From Litchfieldella qijiaojingensis (GTDB taxonomy: Bacteria; Pseudomonadota; Gammaproteobacteria; Pseudomonadales; Halomonadaceae): DNA of 64,000 nucleotides. The notes under the pieces were generated by a model, which worked only from the letters and a program-made list of their open reading frames with translations, was not told the origin of the DNA and did not search any database. The stretch's first letter is position 1, and the number at the start of each line of letters is the position of its first letter. Made by a program: the position numbers and the translations under genes. The stretch is from positions 1 through 64,000 of the forward strand of contig NZ_BMXS01000019.1 in the NCBI RefSeq assembly GCF_014651875.1, read 5' to 3'. This document shows, one piece after another, positions 18,634 through 26,874 of the stretch.

Positions 18634-19408
18634 GGTGGCACTGCAAATCGAACCCGTCGGCATGCGCAGCCTGCGCGTGCTGGCCCGCCTGCTCGACTAC
18701 CCGACACCTGAGCTGCAGGAAGCGGCGGGCGACATGATCGAGATCATCGATGCCGAGCGTCGCTGGTCCGCGGCACTGCGCACCGAGCTGATGGCCTGGT
18801 GCCAGCGCATCGCGGAAGCCGATCTGCTCGAGCTGCAGGCCACCTACGTGGCTCAGTTCGACAAGGGGCGAGCAACCTCGTTATTGCTGTTCGAGCACGT
18901 TCACGGCGAATCGCGCGATCGCGGCCAGGCCATGGTAGACCTGCTTGCCGAGTACGAGGGCGCCGGCTTCGAACTCGACGCTCGCGAACTGCCCGACTAC
19001 CTGCCGCTGTTCCTGGAGTTCCTCTCCACCCGCTCGGAGACCGAGATCGCCCGCTGGCTGGGCGAGATCCGCCATATCCTGGCGTTGCTTGCCGCACGGC
19101 TGGAAGAGCGCGAGGCCGGGCATGCCCTGGTGCCGCTGGCCTTGCTGGCGCTGATCGGTGCCGAAGGCGATGTCGAGGCCCACCGTCCGCAGGTCAAGGA
19201 AGAGGCCCCGGACAATACCCCCGAGGCGCTGGATGCGGTGTGGGAAGAGGAGGCGGTGCGTTTCTCGGCCGCTTCCGACCAGGATTGCGCGCTGCAGTCC
19301 GCCGAGGGGCGGCGGCTGGCCGAGCGCAAACGGGCAACCCAGGGCGAAGCGGTGCGCATTCTCGAACCCGCCAGCTCCGCTCAGAACATTAACGGAGACC
19401 TGCCATGA
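18626..19408 (+). CDS. narJ: nitrate reductase assembly chaperone NarJ
   Basis: 260 residues, acidic and all-helical, of the TorD/NarJ chaperone family. Recognisable segments: LRVLARLLDYPTPELQE near the N-terminus, YVAQFDKGRATSLLLFEHVHGESRDRG in the middle and ELPDYLPLFLEFLS after it. The start at 18626 (MAEVALQIEP) follows GAGGAGG and overlaps narH by 8 bases. NarJ keeps apo-NarGH from the membrane until molybdenum cofactor and FS0 are inserted and is not part of the final enzyme. Confidence 0.96.
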   Translation: MAEVALQIEPVGMRSLRVLARLLDYPTPELQEAAGDMIEIIDAERRWSAALRTELMAWCQRIAEADLLELQATYVAQFDKGRATSLLLFEHVHGESRDRGQAMVDLLAEYEGAGFELDARELPDYLPLFLEFLSTRSETEIARWLGEIRHILALLAARLEEREAGHALVPLALLALIGAEGDVEAHRPQVKEEAPDNTPEALDAVWEEEAVRFSAASDQDCALQSAEGRRLAERKRATQGEAVRILEPASSAQNINGDLP

Positions 19409-20082
19409 ACTACCTCAACTCACTACTGTTCGGGCTCTATCCCTATCTTGCCGGTAGTGTCTTCCTGATCGGCAGCCTGCTGCGCTTCGACCACGGCCAG
19501 TACGGCTGGAAGACCGGTTCCAGCCAGCTACTGTCGTCGAAACATATGCGCCTGGCCAGCAACCTGTTCCATATCGGTATCATCACCATCTTCTTCGGCC
19601 ACCTGGTGGGGCTTCTGACGCCGCACTGGGTCTATGCACCGTTCATGAGCGCCGGTACCAAGCAAGTGATCGCCATCGTGGTTGGCGGCATCGCCGGGGT
19701 GATGTGCCTGATCGGTGGCGCCATGTTGTTCCACCGCCGCCTGACCAATGCCCGCGTGCGCGCCTCGTCCAGCCCCATGGATACCCTGATTATCGGCCTG
19801 CTGGTGGTACAGGTGACACTGGGCCTCGCGACCATCATTCCGGCGCTCGGTCACCTCGATGGTGGCGTGATGATCCGGCTCGCTCATTGGGCCCAGTCCA
19901 TCGTGTTCTTCCAGGGCGGCGCCGCAGCGCATCTGGAAGGCATCGGCTGGATCTACAAGCTGCACATCCTGGTCGGCCTGACCATCGTGCTGGTGTTCCC
20001 GTTCACCCGCCTGGTGCATGTGTGGAGCGTGCCGCTTGGTTATGTGACGCGTCGTTATCAAATTGTCCGCCGCCGGGCCTGA
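19405..20082 (+). CDS. narI: respiratory nitrate reductase gamma subunit NarI
   Basis: 225 residues, five membrane helices. Di-haem cytochrome b that oxidises quinol at the periplasmic side and anchors NarGH to the inner membrane. Conserved His-containing segments are visible: LFHIGIITIFFGHLVGLL near residues 55-70 and KLHILVGLTIVLVFPFTRLVHVWSVP at the C-terminus, which supply the haem ligands. Start ATG overlaps the narJ stop (ATGA), with GGAG ten bases upstream. Completes the narGHJI operon. Confidence 0.97.
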   Translation: MNYLNSLLFGLYPYLAGSVFLIGSLLRFDHGQYGWKTGSSQLLSSKHMRLASNLFHIGIITIFFGHLVGLLTPHWVYAPFMSAGTKQVIAIVVGGIAGVMCLIGGAMLFHRRLTNARVRASSSPMDTLIIGLLVVQVTLGLATIIPALGHLDGGVMIRLAHWAQSIVFFQGGAAAHLEGIGWIYKLHILVGLTIVLVFPFTRLVHVWSVPLGYVTRRYQIVRRRA

Positions 20083-20116
20083 AACTGGGCAGCAAGGGGC
20101 AACGGGCTTTTCCGGC

Positions 20117-20201
20117 GACAGGTCTACGAGGGGGCGCTGTGAACCCCTCCATGGGCGCTACTTTTGCCATCCATGGCAAAAGACCCCCTCTGCGACCTGT
20201 C
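20117..20201. repeat. palindromic intergenic element between narI and the isomerase gene
   Basis: Outer arms GACAGGTC (20117-20124) and GACCTGTC (20194-20201) enclose a second complementary GGGGG/CCCCC pair, and a central perfect hairpin TTTTGCCAT-CC-ATGGCAAAA (20162-20181). The composite cruciform resembles repetitive extragenic palindromes. It may act as an mRNA-stabilising or attenuating structure between narI and the distal gene. Confidence 0.6.
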
Positions 20202-20248
20202 TCCGGCGCCCTTACGAGTCAGCACATGCGCGCCAAGGAGCCATCACT

Positions 20249-21061
20249 ATGCAAATGATCGATATCGAGCAGATCCCGGCGGGCATCACCCCTCCGCCCA
20301 TCCGGGTCGGCGATAGCACAATCGCTGAGGAAGCCATCGCCCGCGAGATGCAGTATCACCCGGCGGACAGTGCCGGCAACGCCCAGCTCAAGGCGGCCCG
20401 CGCGTTGGTGGTGCGCGAACTGTTGCGCCAGCGCGCCACAGAGCTCGGTCTCGACGTGACGGGAGAGGAGGAAACCGACCTGGCGATCGCCGCGCTGCTC
20501 GAAAGGGAGCTGGACGTTCCTGAGCCTAGCGACGACGACTGCCGCCGTTTCCATGCCGCCGCGCCGACCCGTTTCAGTGAGCCTGACCGGATACGAGTAC
20601 GTCATGTACTGCTGGCCGCCGCTCCTGACGATGCTGAGGCTCGCGACGCCCAGTATCGGCTTGGCCAGGAACTGATCGAGGCGCTCAGGACGGCGCCCGA
20701 GCGTTTTACCGAATTCGCCCAACGCCATAGCGCCTGCCCATCGAAGGACGAGGGTGGTGAGCTGGGCTGGCTGACACCGGGCCAGACCGTCGCCGAACTC
20801 GATCGTGCACTTCAGCATCTGTCCGAAGGCCTGCACGAGCGGCCATTGGCATCCCGCTACGGCTGGCATGTGGTCATCATCGACGAGCGCCGCGAGGTGC
20901 ATGAACTGCCCTTCGAACAGGTTGCCGAGCGAGTTCGCCATACCCTGCGTGAACAGGCCACTCGCCGCGCCCTGCGCCACTATCTGCTGGCGCTCGAGGC
21001 CCGAATTGGTGTCGACGGTATCGTTCTCGATGAAGATGCCGATGGCTCACTCATGCAATAG
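20249..21061 (+). CDS. parvulin-type peptidyl-prolyl isomerase (PpiC/NifM-like)
   Basis: 270 residues. The C-terminal two thirds form a rotamase domain: IRVRHVLLAA, FTEFAQRHSACPSKDEGGELGWLTPGQ and RYGWHVVIIDER are the hallmark parvulin strands. The N-terminal part is helical, as in NifM and nar-linked PpiC proteins, and has no signal peptide, implying a cytoplasmic role. Start ATG 20249 has AAGGAG 8 bases upstream. Such isomerases often follow narGHJI and are thought to assist nitrate reductase folding; that role is inferred from context. Confidence 0.85.
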   Translation: MQMIDIEQIPAGITPPPIRVGDSTIAEEAIAREMQYHPADSAGNAQLKAARALVVRELLRQRATELGLDVTGEEETDLAIAALLERELDVPEPSDDDCRRFHAAAPTRFSEPDRIRVRHVLLAAAPDDAEARDAQYRLGQELIEALRTAPERFTEFAQRHSACPSKDEGGELGWLTPGQTVAELDRALQHLSEGLHERPLASRYGWHVVIIDERREVHELPFEQVAERVRHTLREQATRRALRHYLLALEARIGVDGIVLDEDADGSLMQ

Positions 21062-21070
21062 GACATCCCT

Positions 21071-21264
21071 ATGGCCCATGTTCATGCAGACGCACCCTTC
21101 GTGCCGCTCGGTATCGCCGTGCTGACCGTTTCCGACACTCGCGGTTTCGACGAGGACGGGCAGCGGTGATCTGCTTGCAGCGCGGCTGATCGAGGCGGCC
21201 ACGCCGGTCGAGGGAGTGCAGTGTTGCGCAATGCATTCCTGCCCAATGCCCAGTTCGGCGGTTG
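21071..21264 (+). pseudogene. moaB: truncated, frameshifted moaB remnant
   Basis: Starts with an ATG 9 bases after the isomerase stop and encodes a clear MoaB N-terminus (MAHVHADAPFVPLGIAVLTV, then SDTRGFDEDG). One extra G near 21161 shifts the frame to an early TGA; in the shifted frame GDLLAARLIEA continues the MoaB alignment for about 15 residues, after which homology stops. About three quarters of the gene is missing. MoaB acts in molybdenum cofactor synthesis, so this is a decayed member of the nitrate block. Confidence 0.75.
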
Positions 21265-21294
21265 AACCGACTCATCCATCTCAAGGGAGGCAAG

Positions 21295-21717
21295 ATGCCC
21301 AGTAAGCCGAATGAGATCGATAAACGTCAGCACCGCAAGCCACGCACCCTGGTGTATTCCTGCTCGGGGTGCTCCGATGTCGCGCAACTGGCCAATGAAG
21401 TGGCACTGCGCCTCGATCATGGCGGTGTCGCCGAGATGTCGTGCATCACCGGGGTGGGCGGTGGCGTTCCCGGCCTGGTGCGCTTGGCGCGCTCAGGGCG
21501 CCCGATTGTCGCCATCGACGGCTGCCAGATGCACTGTGCCAGCCATTGCCTGGCCAACGCCGGCGTCACCCCCACTGAACACGTCAAGCTTTACGAACAG
21601 GGCCTGCGCAAGCGCAAGGGCAGGCTGTACGACGAGGTGACCATCGAAACGGTCACCAAGGGTGTCGGTGAACTGATCGCGCGGCTGCCCATCGATACGG
21701 ACGTCGAGATCGAGTGA
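21295..21717 (+). CDS. DGC-domain putative zinc-binding protein
   Basis: 140 residues. Cysteine pairs are arranged as in the DGC-domain family: YSCSGCSD near residue 25, CITGVGGGVPGLVRLA, IDGCQMHCASHCLANAG with the DGC-like motif. An upstream in-frame ATG at 21262 exists, but 21295 has GGGAGG 6 bases before it. The family has no firm biochemical role; its placement behind nitrate respiration genes hints at metal or cofactor handling. It lies between the moaB remnant and a possible moaA fragment and appears intact. Confidence 0.75.
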   Translation: MPSKPNEIDKRQHRKPRTLVYSCSGCSDVAQLANEVALRLDHGGVAEMSCITGVGGGVPGLVRLARSGRPIVAIDGCQMHCASHCLANAGVTPTEHVKLYEQGLRKRKGRLYDEVTIETVTKGVGELIARLPIDTDVEIE

Positions 21718-21806
21718 ATGCGCTCATCGGCGCCATGGACCATAAGCCCGAGCGCCATCACTTCACCACCGACGGCGACGTGCAGGTGGTTCGATTCATG
21801 AACTGA
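21714..21806 (+). pseudogene. 31-codon fragment, possibly the 3' end of moaA
   Basis: Short frame beginning at the DGC gene stop and encoding MDHKPERHHF, TTDGDVQVVRFMN and a stop. The spacing and the closing VxxMxx pattern resemble the C-terminus of MoaA-type radical SAM proteins (which end ...MxxxGG), but the terminal GG is absent. Judged a remnant of a molybdenum cofactor gene because moaB upstream is also broken; this identification is weak. Confidence 0.3.
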
Positions 21807-21848
21807 CGGGAGGCTAGGTAACAAACGGTCTAGCATCCTCTTGTGTCG

Positions 21849-21877
21849 TTGACGTTGCCGAGTTGTATCGCTAAAGT
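21849..21877 (+). promoter_or_regulatory. sigma-70-type promoter in front of the Abi-associated RNA
   Basis: TTGACG (21849-21854), a 17-base spacer and TAAAGT (21872-21877) give a well-spaced -35/-10 pair. Transcription would begin near 21884, only ~8 bases before the hairpin of the RNA described next, so the product would be a short structured transcript. Confidence 0.55.
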
Positions 21878-21883
21878 ATGAAC

Positions 21884-21940
21884 CAACAACACCCCCCACG
21901 CTTCCCGTAAGATCAGCGCACCATGGGGGGTTACTTTTTG
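21884..21940 (+). ncRNA. candidate AbiF-associated small RNA ending in a terminator-like hairpin
   Basis: About 57 bases. ACCCCCCA (21891-21898) pairs with TGGGGGGT (21924-21931); inside it CGCT (21899-21902) pairs with AGCG (21915-21918) around a 12-base loop. TACTTTTTG follows, as in an intrinsic terminator. The structure ends 8 bases before the Abi gene and leaves no good ribosome-binding site. A conserved RNA named the abiF motif has been described beside abiF-type genes; this has the right position and general shape. Whether it matches that motif in detail cannot be decided by eye. Confidence 0.5.
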
Positions 21941-21948
21941 TGTGGCCT

Positions 21949-22854
21949 ATGAAATACGACAAACCTGCTCTGACCTATGTTGAACAACTTGCCCGGCTCA
22001 AGCAGCGTGGTATGCAAGTGGGCGACGAGCCCAGAGCCCTTCATTATCTCGCTCATTTGAATTACTACCGGCTCGCTGCGTATTGGCTCCCCTTTGAAGA
22101 AGATCATGATAGCCATCGGTTCAGGCAAGGCGCGTGTTTCGAAACCATACTCGACCACTACCTATTCGACCGGGAGCTGAGGTTACTGTTACTCGATGCC
22201 ATTGAGCGAGTCGAAGTCTCGGTGCGCGGTCATTTTGCATATCAAATCGGTCGTCGACACGGCGCCCACTCACTGTTGCAAAGTAATCTCTTCAAGGACA
22301 GCGGGAGATGGTGTTACCGCAATGGACTTGCTGGGCTATTACGTGACGTGCAAAACAATCGCGAAATCTTCATCAAACATTTTCGCGATCAATATGAAGA
22401 GCCGTTGCCGCCTATCTGGGCTGTCGTTGAAATCATGAGCTTCGGTCAACTCTCCAAATGGATGGATCATTTGGCACACCGAGAAGACCGTAATGCCATT
22501 TCGCGGGTTTATGGCCTGGATGAGCGGTTGCTGATCTCCTTTCTGCATCACCTCAGTGTCGTGCGTAACCACTGTGCTCACCATGCTCGGTTGTGGAATC
22601 GGGAGTTGGCGGTCAAATTTGTGTTGCCACGTGATCCCAAGGAACTCGGAGAAAGCCTGGTTTCCTTGCCTGGTGAATCCCGTCAGCGGCGGCTCTATAA
22701 CACCTTGACGATGCTGGCCTATCTACTTGATTGCATTAGCAGAAACCATCACTTTCGGCAACGATTGGCAGAGCTCATGGAGCGTTATGCCATAGATGTT
22801 GGCTGGATGGGTTTCCCTGAAGATTGGCAGAACCGGCCGCTTTGGAGCCATTGA
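21949..22854 (+). CDS. Abi-family (AbiD/AbiF-like, Abi_2) HEPN-motif protein
   Basis: 301 residues. The N-terminus has the Abi_2 signature: KPALTYVEQLARLKQRGM, then YYRLAAYWLPF and FDRELRLLLLDAIERVEVSVRGHFAY. The C-terminal half contains the HEPN RNase motif Rx4H in VVRNHCAHHARLWNRE. These proteins confer abortive infection against phage in lactococci and are related to HEPN ribonucleases. ATG at 21949 is chosen over the GTG at 21940. The gene stands alone between the nitrate block and a LysR regulator, at lower GC than both. Probable phage-defence or RNA-partnered toxin. Confidence 0.85.
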   Translation: MKYDKPALTYVEQLARLKQRGMQVGDEPRALHYLAHLNYYRLAAYWLPFEEDHDSHRFRQGACFETILDHYLFDRELRLLLLDAIERVEVSVRGHFAYQIGRRHGAHSLLQSNLFKDSGRWCYRNGLAGLLRDVQNNREIFIKHFRDQYEEPLPPIWAVVEIMSFGQLSKWMDHLAHREDRNAISRVYGLDERLLISFLHHLSVVRNHCAHHARLWNRELAVKFVLPRDPKELGESLVSLPGESRQRRLYNTLTMLAYLLDCISRNHHFRQRLAELMERYAIDVGWMGFPEDWQNRPLWSH

Positions 22855-22914
22855 CGTCGAATCCTGTCCGTTGCTTGGCGATAATGTCGTGTCTATATGG
22901 ATAAGGAAATCACG

Positions 22915-23868
22915 ATGCTCAACCAACGCGCCCTGGCGTACCTGGGCGAAGTGATTCGGCGCGGGTCGCTGCGCAAGGCGGCGGCCTATCTGGACATCGA
23001 TGCGTCGGCGGTCAGCCGGCAATTGAAGGGTCTCGAGGAGTGCCTTGGGGTAGCCGTGCTCGAGCGTCATGGCAATGGCGTGCGCGCGACGCAGGCGGGC
23101 CGGCTGCTGGTCGAGCACTACCATGCCCAGCGCACCGCCGAGGAAGCCGTGCTGTCGCAGCTCATGGCCTTGCAGGGGCTGGAGCGTGGCGAGGTGCGCA
23201 TTGCGGTGGGTGAGGGCTTCATCGCCGATCTCATCTCCGCGCCGTTGCAGTCGTTCATGGCCGCCTTTCCGGGCATCGAGCTCGAGGTGCTGATGGCTGG
23301 TGTCAACGAGGCGATATCGCTGGTCAAGGATAGCGAAGTCGACTTGGCCTTGTTGTACGCTCCGCCGGTCGACCCTCTGCTGCATCCCCATGTCGAGACC
23401 CGCCAGCCGCTGGATCTGATCGTACCGCCCGAGCATCCGCTACTGGCGCTCGGGCGACCGGTGACGTTGGCCGACCTGACGACCTGGCCACTGGGACTGA
23501 TGGATAACTGCTTCGGCATGCGCCAGATGGTCAACCTTGTGGCCCAACAGGAGCGGGTGCATCTCCAGGCCCGGCTGCGCACCAACTCGGTGGCGGTGCT
23601 CAAGAACTTTGTGCGCTCTGGAATCGGCGTGACCTTCATGCCTGAGTTGACGGTGATGGAGGAGATCCGCCAGGGAGATATTCGCGTGTTGCCCATGGCA
23701 CACCAGGCCTTGAATGGCGCACGGGCGCAAATCGTGAGTCGCGGAGGGCGTGAGCTGACGGTGGCGGCCCAGGCTTGCGTCGATCATCTGCGCCGGGGCA
23801 TGCGTTTCTTCAACGCCGACTCGCCGCGTCTGCTGGATGCTCAGGGTGTTGCATTAAAGGCAACATAA
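22915..23868 (+). CDS. LysR-family transcriptional regulator
   Basis: 317 residues. N-terminal winged helix-turn-helix in RALAYLGEVIRRGSLRKAAAYL and DIDASAVSRQLKGLEE, then the effector-binding domain. ATG 22915 has AAGGA seven bases upstream; a second in-frame ATG lies at 22897. It is followed, on the same strand, by a TRAP transporter and a dipeptidase, which it most likely controls. The inducer is unknown, perhaps a D-amino acid or dipeptide given the neighbours. The 109 bases before dctP presumably hold its binding site, though no clear T-N11-A dyad was singled out. Confidence 0.85.
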   Translation: MLNQRALAYLGEVIRRGSLRKAAAYLDIDASAVSRQLKGLEECLGVAVLERHGNGVRATQAGRLLVEHYHAQRTAEEAVLSQLMALQGLERGEVRIAVGEGFIADLISAPLQSFMAAFPGIELEVLMAGVNEAISLVKDSEVDLALLYAPPVDPLLHPHVETRQPLDLIVPPEHPLLALGRPVTLADLTTWPLGLMDNCFGMRQMVNLVAQQERVHLQARLRTNSVAVLKNFVRSGIGVTFMPELTVMEEIRQGDIRVLPMAHQALNGARAQIVSRGGRELTVAAQACVDHLRRGMRFFNADSPRLLDAQGVALKAT

Positions 23869-23977
23869 GTGGGATTGCATAGTCAACGGCGCAATAGTTA
23901 GCCTGCTTGCTGCAAAGTCCTAATGAGTAGCGGAGATCTCCGCACCACGGGTCGACAACAATAAGGAGTTCCTATCC

Positions 23978-25018
23978 ATGTCACCGACTTCCCGTTTTCC
24001 ACTCAAGACACTGGCGTCGGCGTGCCTGCTGAGTGCCGTCTCCCTGGCCGGCACCTCCCAGGCGGCGACCACCGTCAACCTTAGTTACAATGGGGCGCCC
24101 GATCCCGACAAGAACGCCGTGCATGTCTTCGCTACCAACCTCAAGGAACTGGTGGAGGAGAAGACCGGCGGCGAGATCGAGCTGAAGCTTTATCCCAACA
24201 GCATGCTGGGCGAGGAACAGGAGCGCATGGAGCAGACCATGAACTCCCCGAGCCTCAACGTGGCGTCTTTCGCCGGGATGTCGCCGCTGGTGCCCGAGGT
24301 TTTCGTCAGCGCCATTCCGTTCCTGTTCGAGGACTTCGAGGATGCGCGTGAGTTCTTCGACGAAGGCGAGTATTGGCAGGAGGTCGAGAATGCCCTGCGC
24401 GAACGCACCGGCATCGAACTGCTGGCGGTAGTCGAGGAAGGCGGCTTCCTGGCCTTCACCAACAACCAGAAGCCGATCCATTCGCCGACCGACTTCGAAG
24501 GCTTGCGCTTCCGCGCCATGGACCCCAGCCAGGTAGCGCTCTACGAGGCCTTCGGCGCCTCGGGTACACCGATCCCCTGGACCGAGGTCTACATGGCACT
24601 GCGCACCGGGGTGGCCGATGGCCAGATGAACCCGCCGATGTACATCATCCTCGGCAGCCTTTACGAAGTGCAGGACTACCTGACCCTGGCCAACATCCAG
24701 TACTCCGACCAGTTCCTGGTCGGCAACGGCATGATGATCGACGGCTGGGACGAGGACACTCGCGAAGCCTTCCTGGAGGCGGTCGCCGAGGCCAACGTCA
24801 TGGCCCGTGAGCACAATGAGGCGAAGGTGGACGAACGCATTGCCTATCTCGAAGAGCAGGGCATGGAAGTCATCCGCCCCTCCGGCGAGGACTTGACGGC
24901 GTTCCGAGAGCAAGGCCAGCCAGCCTATCTCGACTGGCTCACCGAGGAGCAGGGCATCGACCAGCGTTGGATCGACATGGCGCTGCAGGATGCCGGTATG
25001 GTGCAGCTGGCTGAGTGA
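23978..25018 (+). CDS. dctP: TRAP transporter substrate-binding protein (DctP family)
   Basis: 346 residues with a signal peptide (about residues 1-29, ending TSQAA). The mature part begins VNLSYNGAPDPDKNAVHVF, and LKLYPNSMLGEEQERMEQT and FEGLRFRAMDPSQVALYEAFGASGTPI are typical DctP segments; the latter holds the Arg that binds the substrate carboxylate. Periplasmic receptor for an organic acid or amino-acid-like ligand, feeding the permease encoded next. AAGGAG lies 11 bases before the start. The ligand cannot be told from sequence; a VanX-like dipeptidase downstream may be a clue. Confidence 0.9.
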   Translation: MSPTSRFPLKTLASACLLSAVSLAGTSQAATTVNLSYNGAPDPDKNAVHVFATNLKELVEEKTGGEIELKLYPNSMLGEEQERMEQTMNSPSLNVASFAGMSPLVPEVFVSAIPFLFEDFEDAREFFDEGEYWQEVENALRERTGIELLAVVEEGGFLAFTNNQKPIHSPTDFEGLRFRAMDPSQVALYEAFGASGTPIPWTEVYMALRTGVADGQMNPPMYIILGSLYEVQDYLTLANIQYSDQFLVGNGMMIDGWDEDTREAFLEAVAEANVMAREHNEAKVDERIAYLEEQGMEVIRPSGEDLTAFREQGQPAYLDWLTEEQGIDQRWIDMALQDAGMVQLAE

Positions 25019-25077
25019 TTCCTAATATCGGCAGGGGTTCTCCCTGCCGAGTTTCCGATGATTTCGTGGATGCCGAT

Positions 25078-25569
25078 ATGAGTTCGCTTCGCTCGCGGGT
25101 GCTGGCGGTTAGCCGTCCTGTGTCGCTGTTCGTCGCCAGTGCACTGCTGCTGATCAATCTGGCCGTGATCCTGTACGGCGTGTTCATGCGCTACCTGGCG
25201 GGTGGCGCGCCGATCTGGACGGATGAACTGGCACGCTTCCTGATCATCGGCAGCGTGATGCTCGCGGCAGGCGCGGTATGGGTGGAAGGCGGCCATATGC
25301 GCGTTGCCTTGATCGAGCGCCTGTTGCCCACTCCATTGTGCCGGCTGCTCCGTCTCTACCAGTGGCTGCTGACGCTGTGCCTGGTCATCGCCGGGGCGAT
25401 CTTCAGTTATCGCTATGCCCAATCGGTGTCGATGTTCACTACGTCGGGGCTGGGCATCAGCCGCACCTTGCCGATGCTGTCGCTACCAGTCGGCTTCGGT
25501 CTTCTGGCCTGGCAGGCGCTATGGTACGGGCCGGCGCCGCTGCCGTCCCAGGCGGAGGAGGCCGTATGA
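25078..25569 (+). CDS. dctQ: TRAP transporter small permease (DctQ family)
   Basis: 163 residues with four membrane segments. Family signature: GVFMRYLAGGAPIWTDELARFL, with the conserved Arg-Tyr and Trp-x-Glu-Glu-like pattern, then AAGAVWVEGGHMRV. An in-frame ATG at 25015 overlaps the dctP stop but would add a non-hydrophobic leader; 25078 is preferred. The stop overlaps the start of dctM (ATGA). Forms the membrane complex with DctM for sodium-driven uptake. Confidence 0.88.
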   Translation: MSSLRSRVLAVSRPVSLFVASALLLINLAVILYGVFMRYLAGGAPIWTDELARFLIIGSVMLAAGAVWVEGGHMRVALIERLLPTPLCRLLRLYQWLLTLCLVIAGAIFSYRYAQSVSMFTTSGLGISRTLPMLSLPVGFGLLAWQALWYGPAPLPSQAEEAV

Positions 25570-26843
25570 CGTTGACCATGCTCGCGGTCTTTCTCGCGCA
25601 CGTACTGCTGGGGTTGCCGCTATTCCTGGCCTTGTTGGTCACGGCGGCGGTCGGCTTTCTGTTCGTCGATTTGGCGATGCTGCCGCGCATGATGCCGCAG
25701 CAGTTCTTTGGCGGCATCAATGTGTTCTCGCTGATGGCGATTCCGCTGTTCATTCTGGCCGGCAACCTGATGAACGCCAGTGGCCTGACCGAGCGACTGA
25801 TGGGCCTGGCGCGGTTGATGGTGGGGCACCTGCGTGGCGGCATGGGGCATGTCAACGTGGTATCGAGCGTATTCTTCGCCGGGGTCAACGGCTCGGCGGT
25901 AGCCGATACCTCGGCGCTGGGCTCGTTACTGGTACCCTCGATGCGCAAGGAGGGCTATTCGACAGCCTTCGCAGCCGGGCTGACGGCTGGCAGTTCGCTG
26001 ATCGGGCCGATCATCCCGCCGAGCATCTTCATGATCCTGTATGCCTCGCTGACCAATACTTCGGTCGGCGACCTGTTCCTGGGGGGCGTGATCCCGGGCC
26101 TGATCCTGGGGCTTGCATTCATGGCCATGAATGCCTGGTATGCCTGGCGCAAGGGGATGGCGACACGCGGGCAATGGCCCTCCCTCGGCGAACTGGGCAT
26201 GGCTGTAGTCGGGGCGTTACCGGCGCTGATCGCGCCGTTCATCATCGTCGCTGGCATCGTGATGGGTTTTGTCACGCCGACCGAGTCGGGGGCGCTGACC
26301 GCGCTCTATGTCGCCCTGTGCGGTGTGCTGCTGGGTCAGTTGCGGCTGGCGGACTTCTGGGAGGCGGTCATCGTCACCACGCGGCTGACGTCGGCGATCT
26401 TCCTGATCATGGCCGCCGCGGCGACGATCAGTTGGCTACTCTCTTATGCCCAGGTGCCGACACAGTTCGTATCGCTGCTTGCGCCGTATGTCGAGCAGCC
26501 GGTACTGGTCCTGCTGCTACTGAGTGCCATCACCTTCGTCACTGGCATGTTCATGGAAGAGGTCTCGGCGCTGATGCTGTTGACACCGATCTTCTCGCCG
26601 GTGGCGATGATGGCCGGCATCGACCCGGTGCACCTCGGCATCATCATCACCCTCAATATCACCATTGCCCTGATTACGCCGCCGATGGGTGCCTGCGTGT
26701 TCGTCGCCGCGGCAGTCAGCCGGCTCGAGATCACGGCGCTGTTCCGCACCATCTGGCCGTTCGTGCTGATGGCGTTGCTGGTGCTATTTCTGCTGATCCT
26801 GTTTCCCGGCCTGACGCTGTGGTTGCCCACGGTGCTCGGCTAG
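25566..26843 (+). CDS. dctM: TRAP transporter large permease (DctM family)
   Basis: 425 residues, about twelve membrane helices. Family segments: IPLFILAGNLMNASGLTERL, FFAGVNGSAVADTSALGSLL and SSLIGPIIPPSIFMILYA, with the ion- and substrate-path loops PPS and PTESGA. Translationally coupled to dctQ. Together the three proteins make a complete tripartite importer using the sodium gradient, common in halophiles. Confidence 0.93.
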   Translation: MTLTMLAVFLAHVLLGLPLFLALLVTAAVGFLFVDLAMLPRMMPQQFFGGINVFSLMAIPLFILAGNLMNASGLTERLMGLARLMVGHLRGGMGHVNVVSSVFFAGVNGSAVADTSALGSLLVPSMRKEGYSTAFAAGLTAGSSLIGPIIPPSIFMILYASLTNTSVGDLFLGGVIPGLILGLAFMAMNAWYAWRKGMATRGQWPSLGELGMAVVGALPALIAPFIIVAGIVMGFVTPTESGALTALYVALCGVLLGQLRLADFWEAVIVTTRLTSAIFLIMAAAATISWLLSYAQVPTQFVSLLAPYVEQPVLVLLLLSAITFVTGMFMEEVSALMLLTPIFSPVAMMAGIDPVHLGIIITLNITIALITPPMGACVFVAAAVSRLEITALFRTIWPFVLMALLVLFLLILFPGLTLWLPTVLG

Positions 26844-26874
26844 GCTCTATGTACGACTGCCTTGGAATTCCCGC

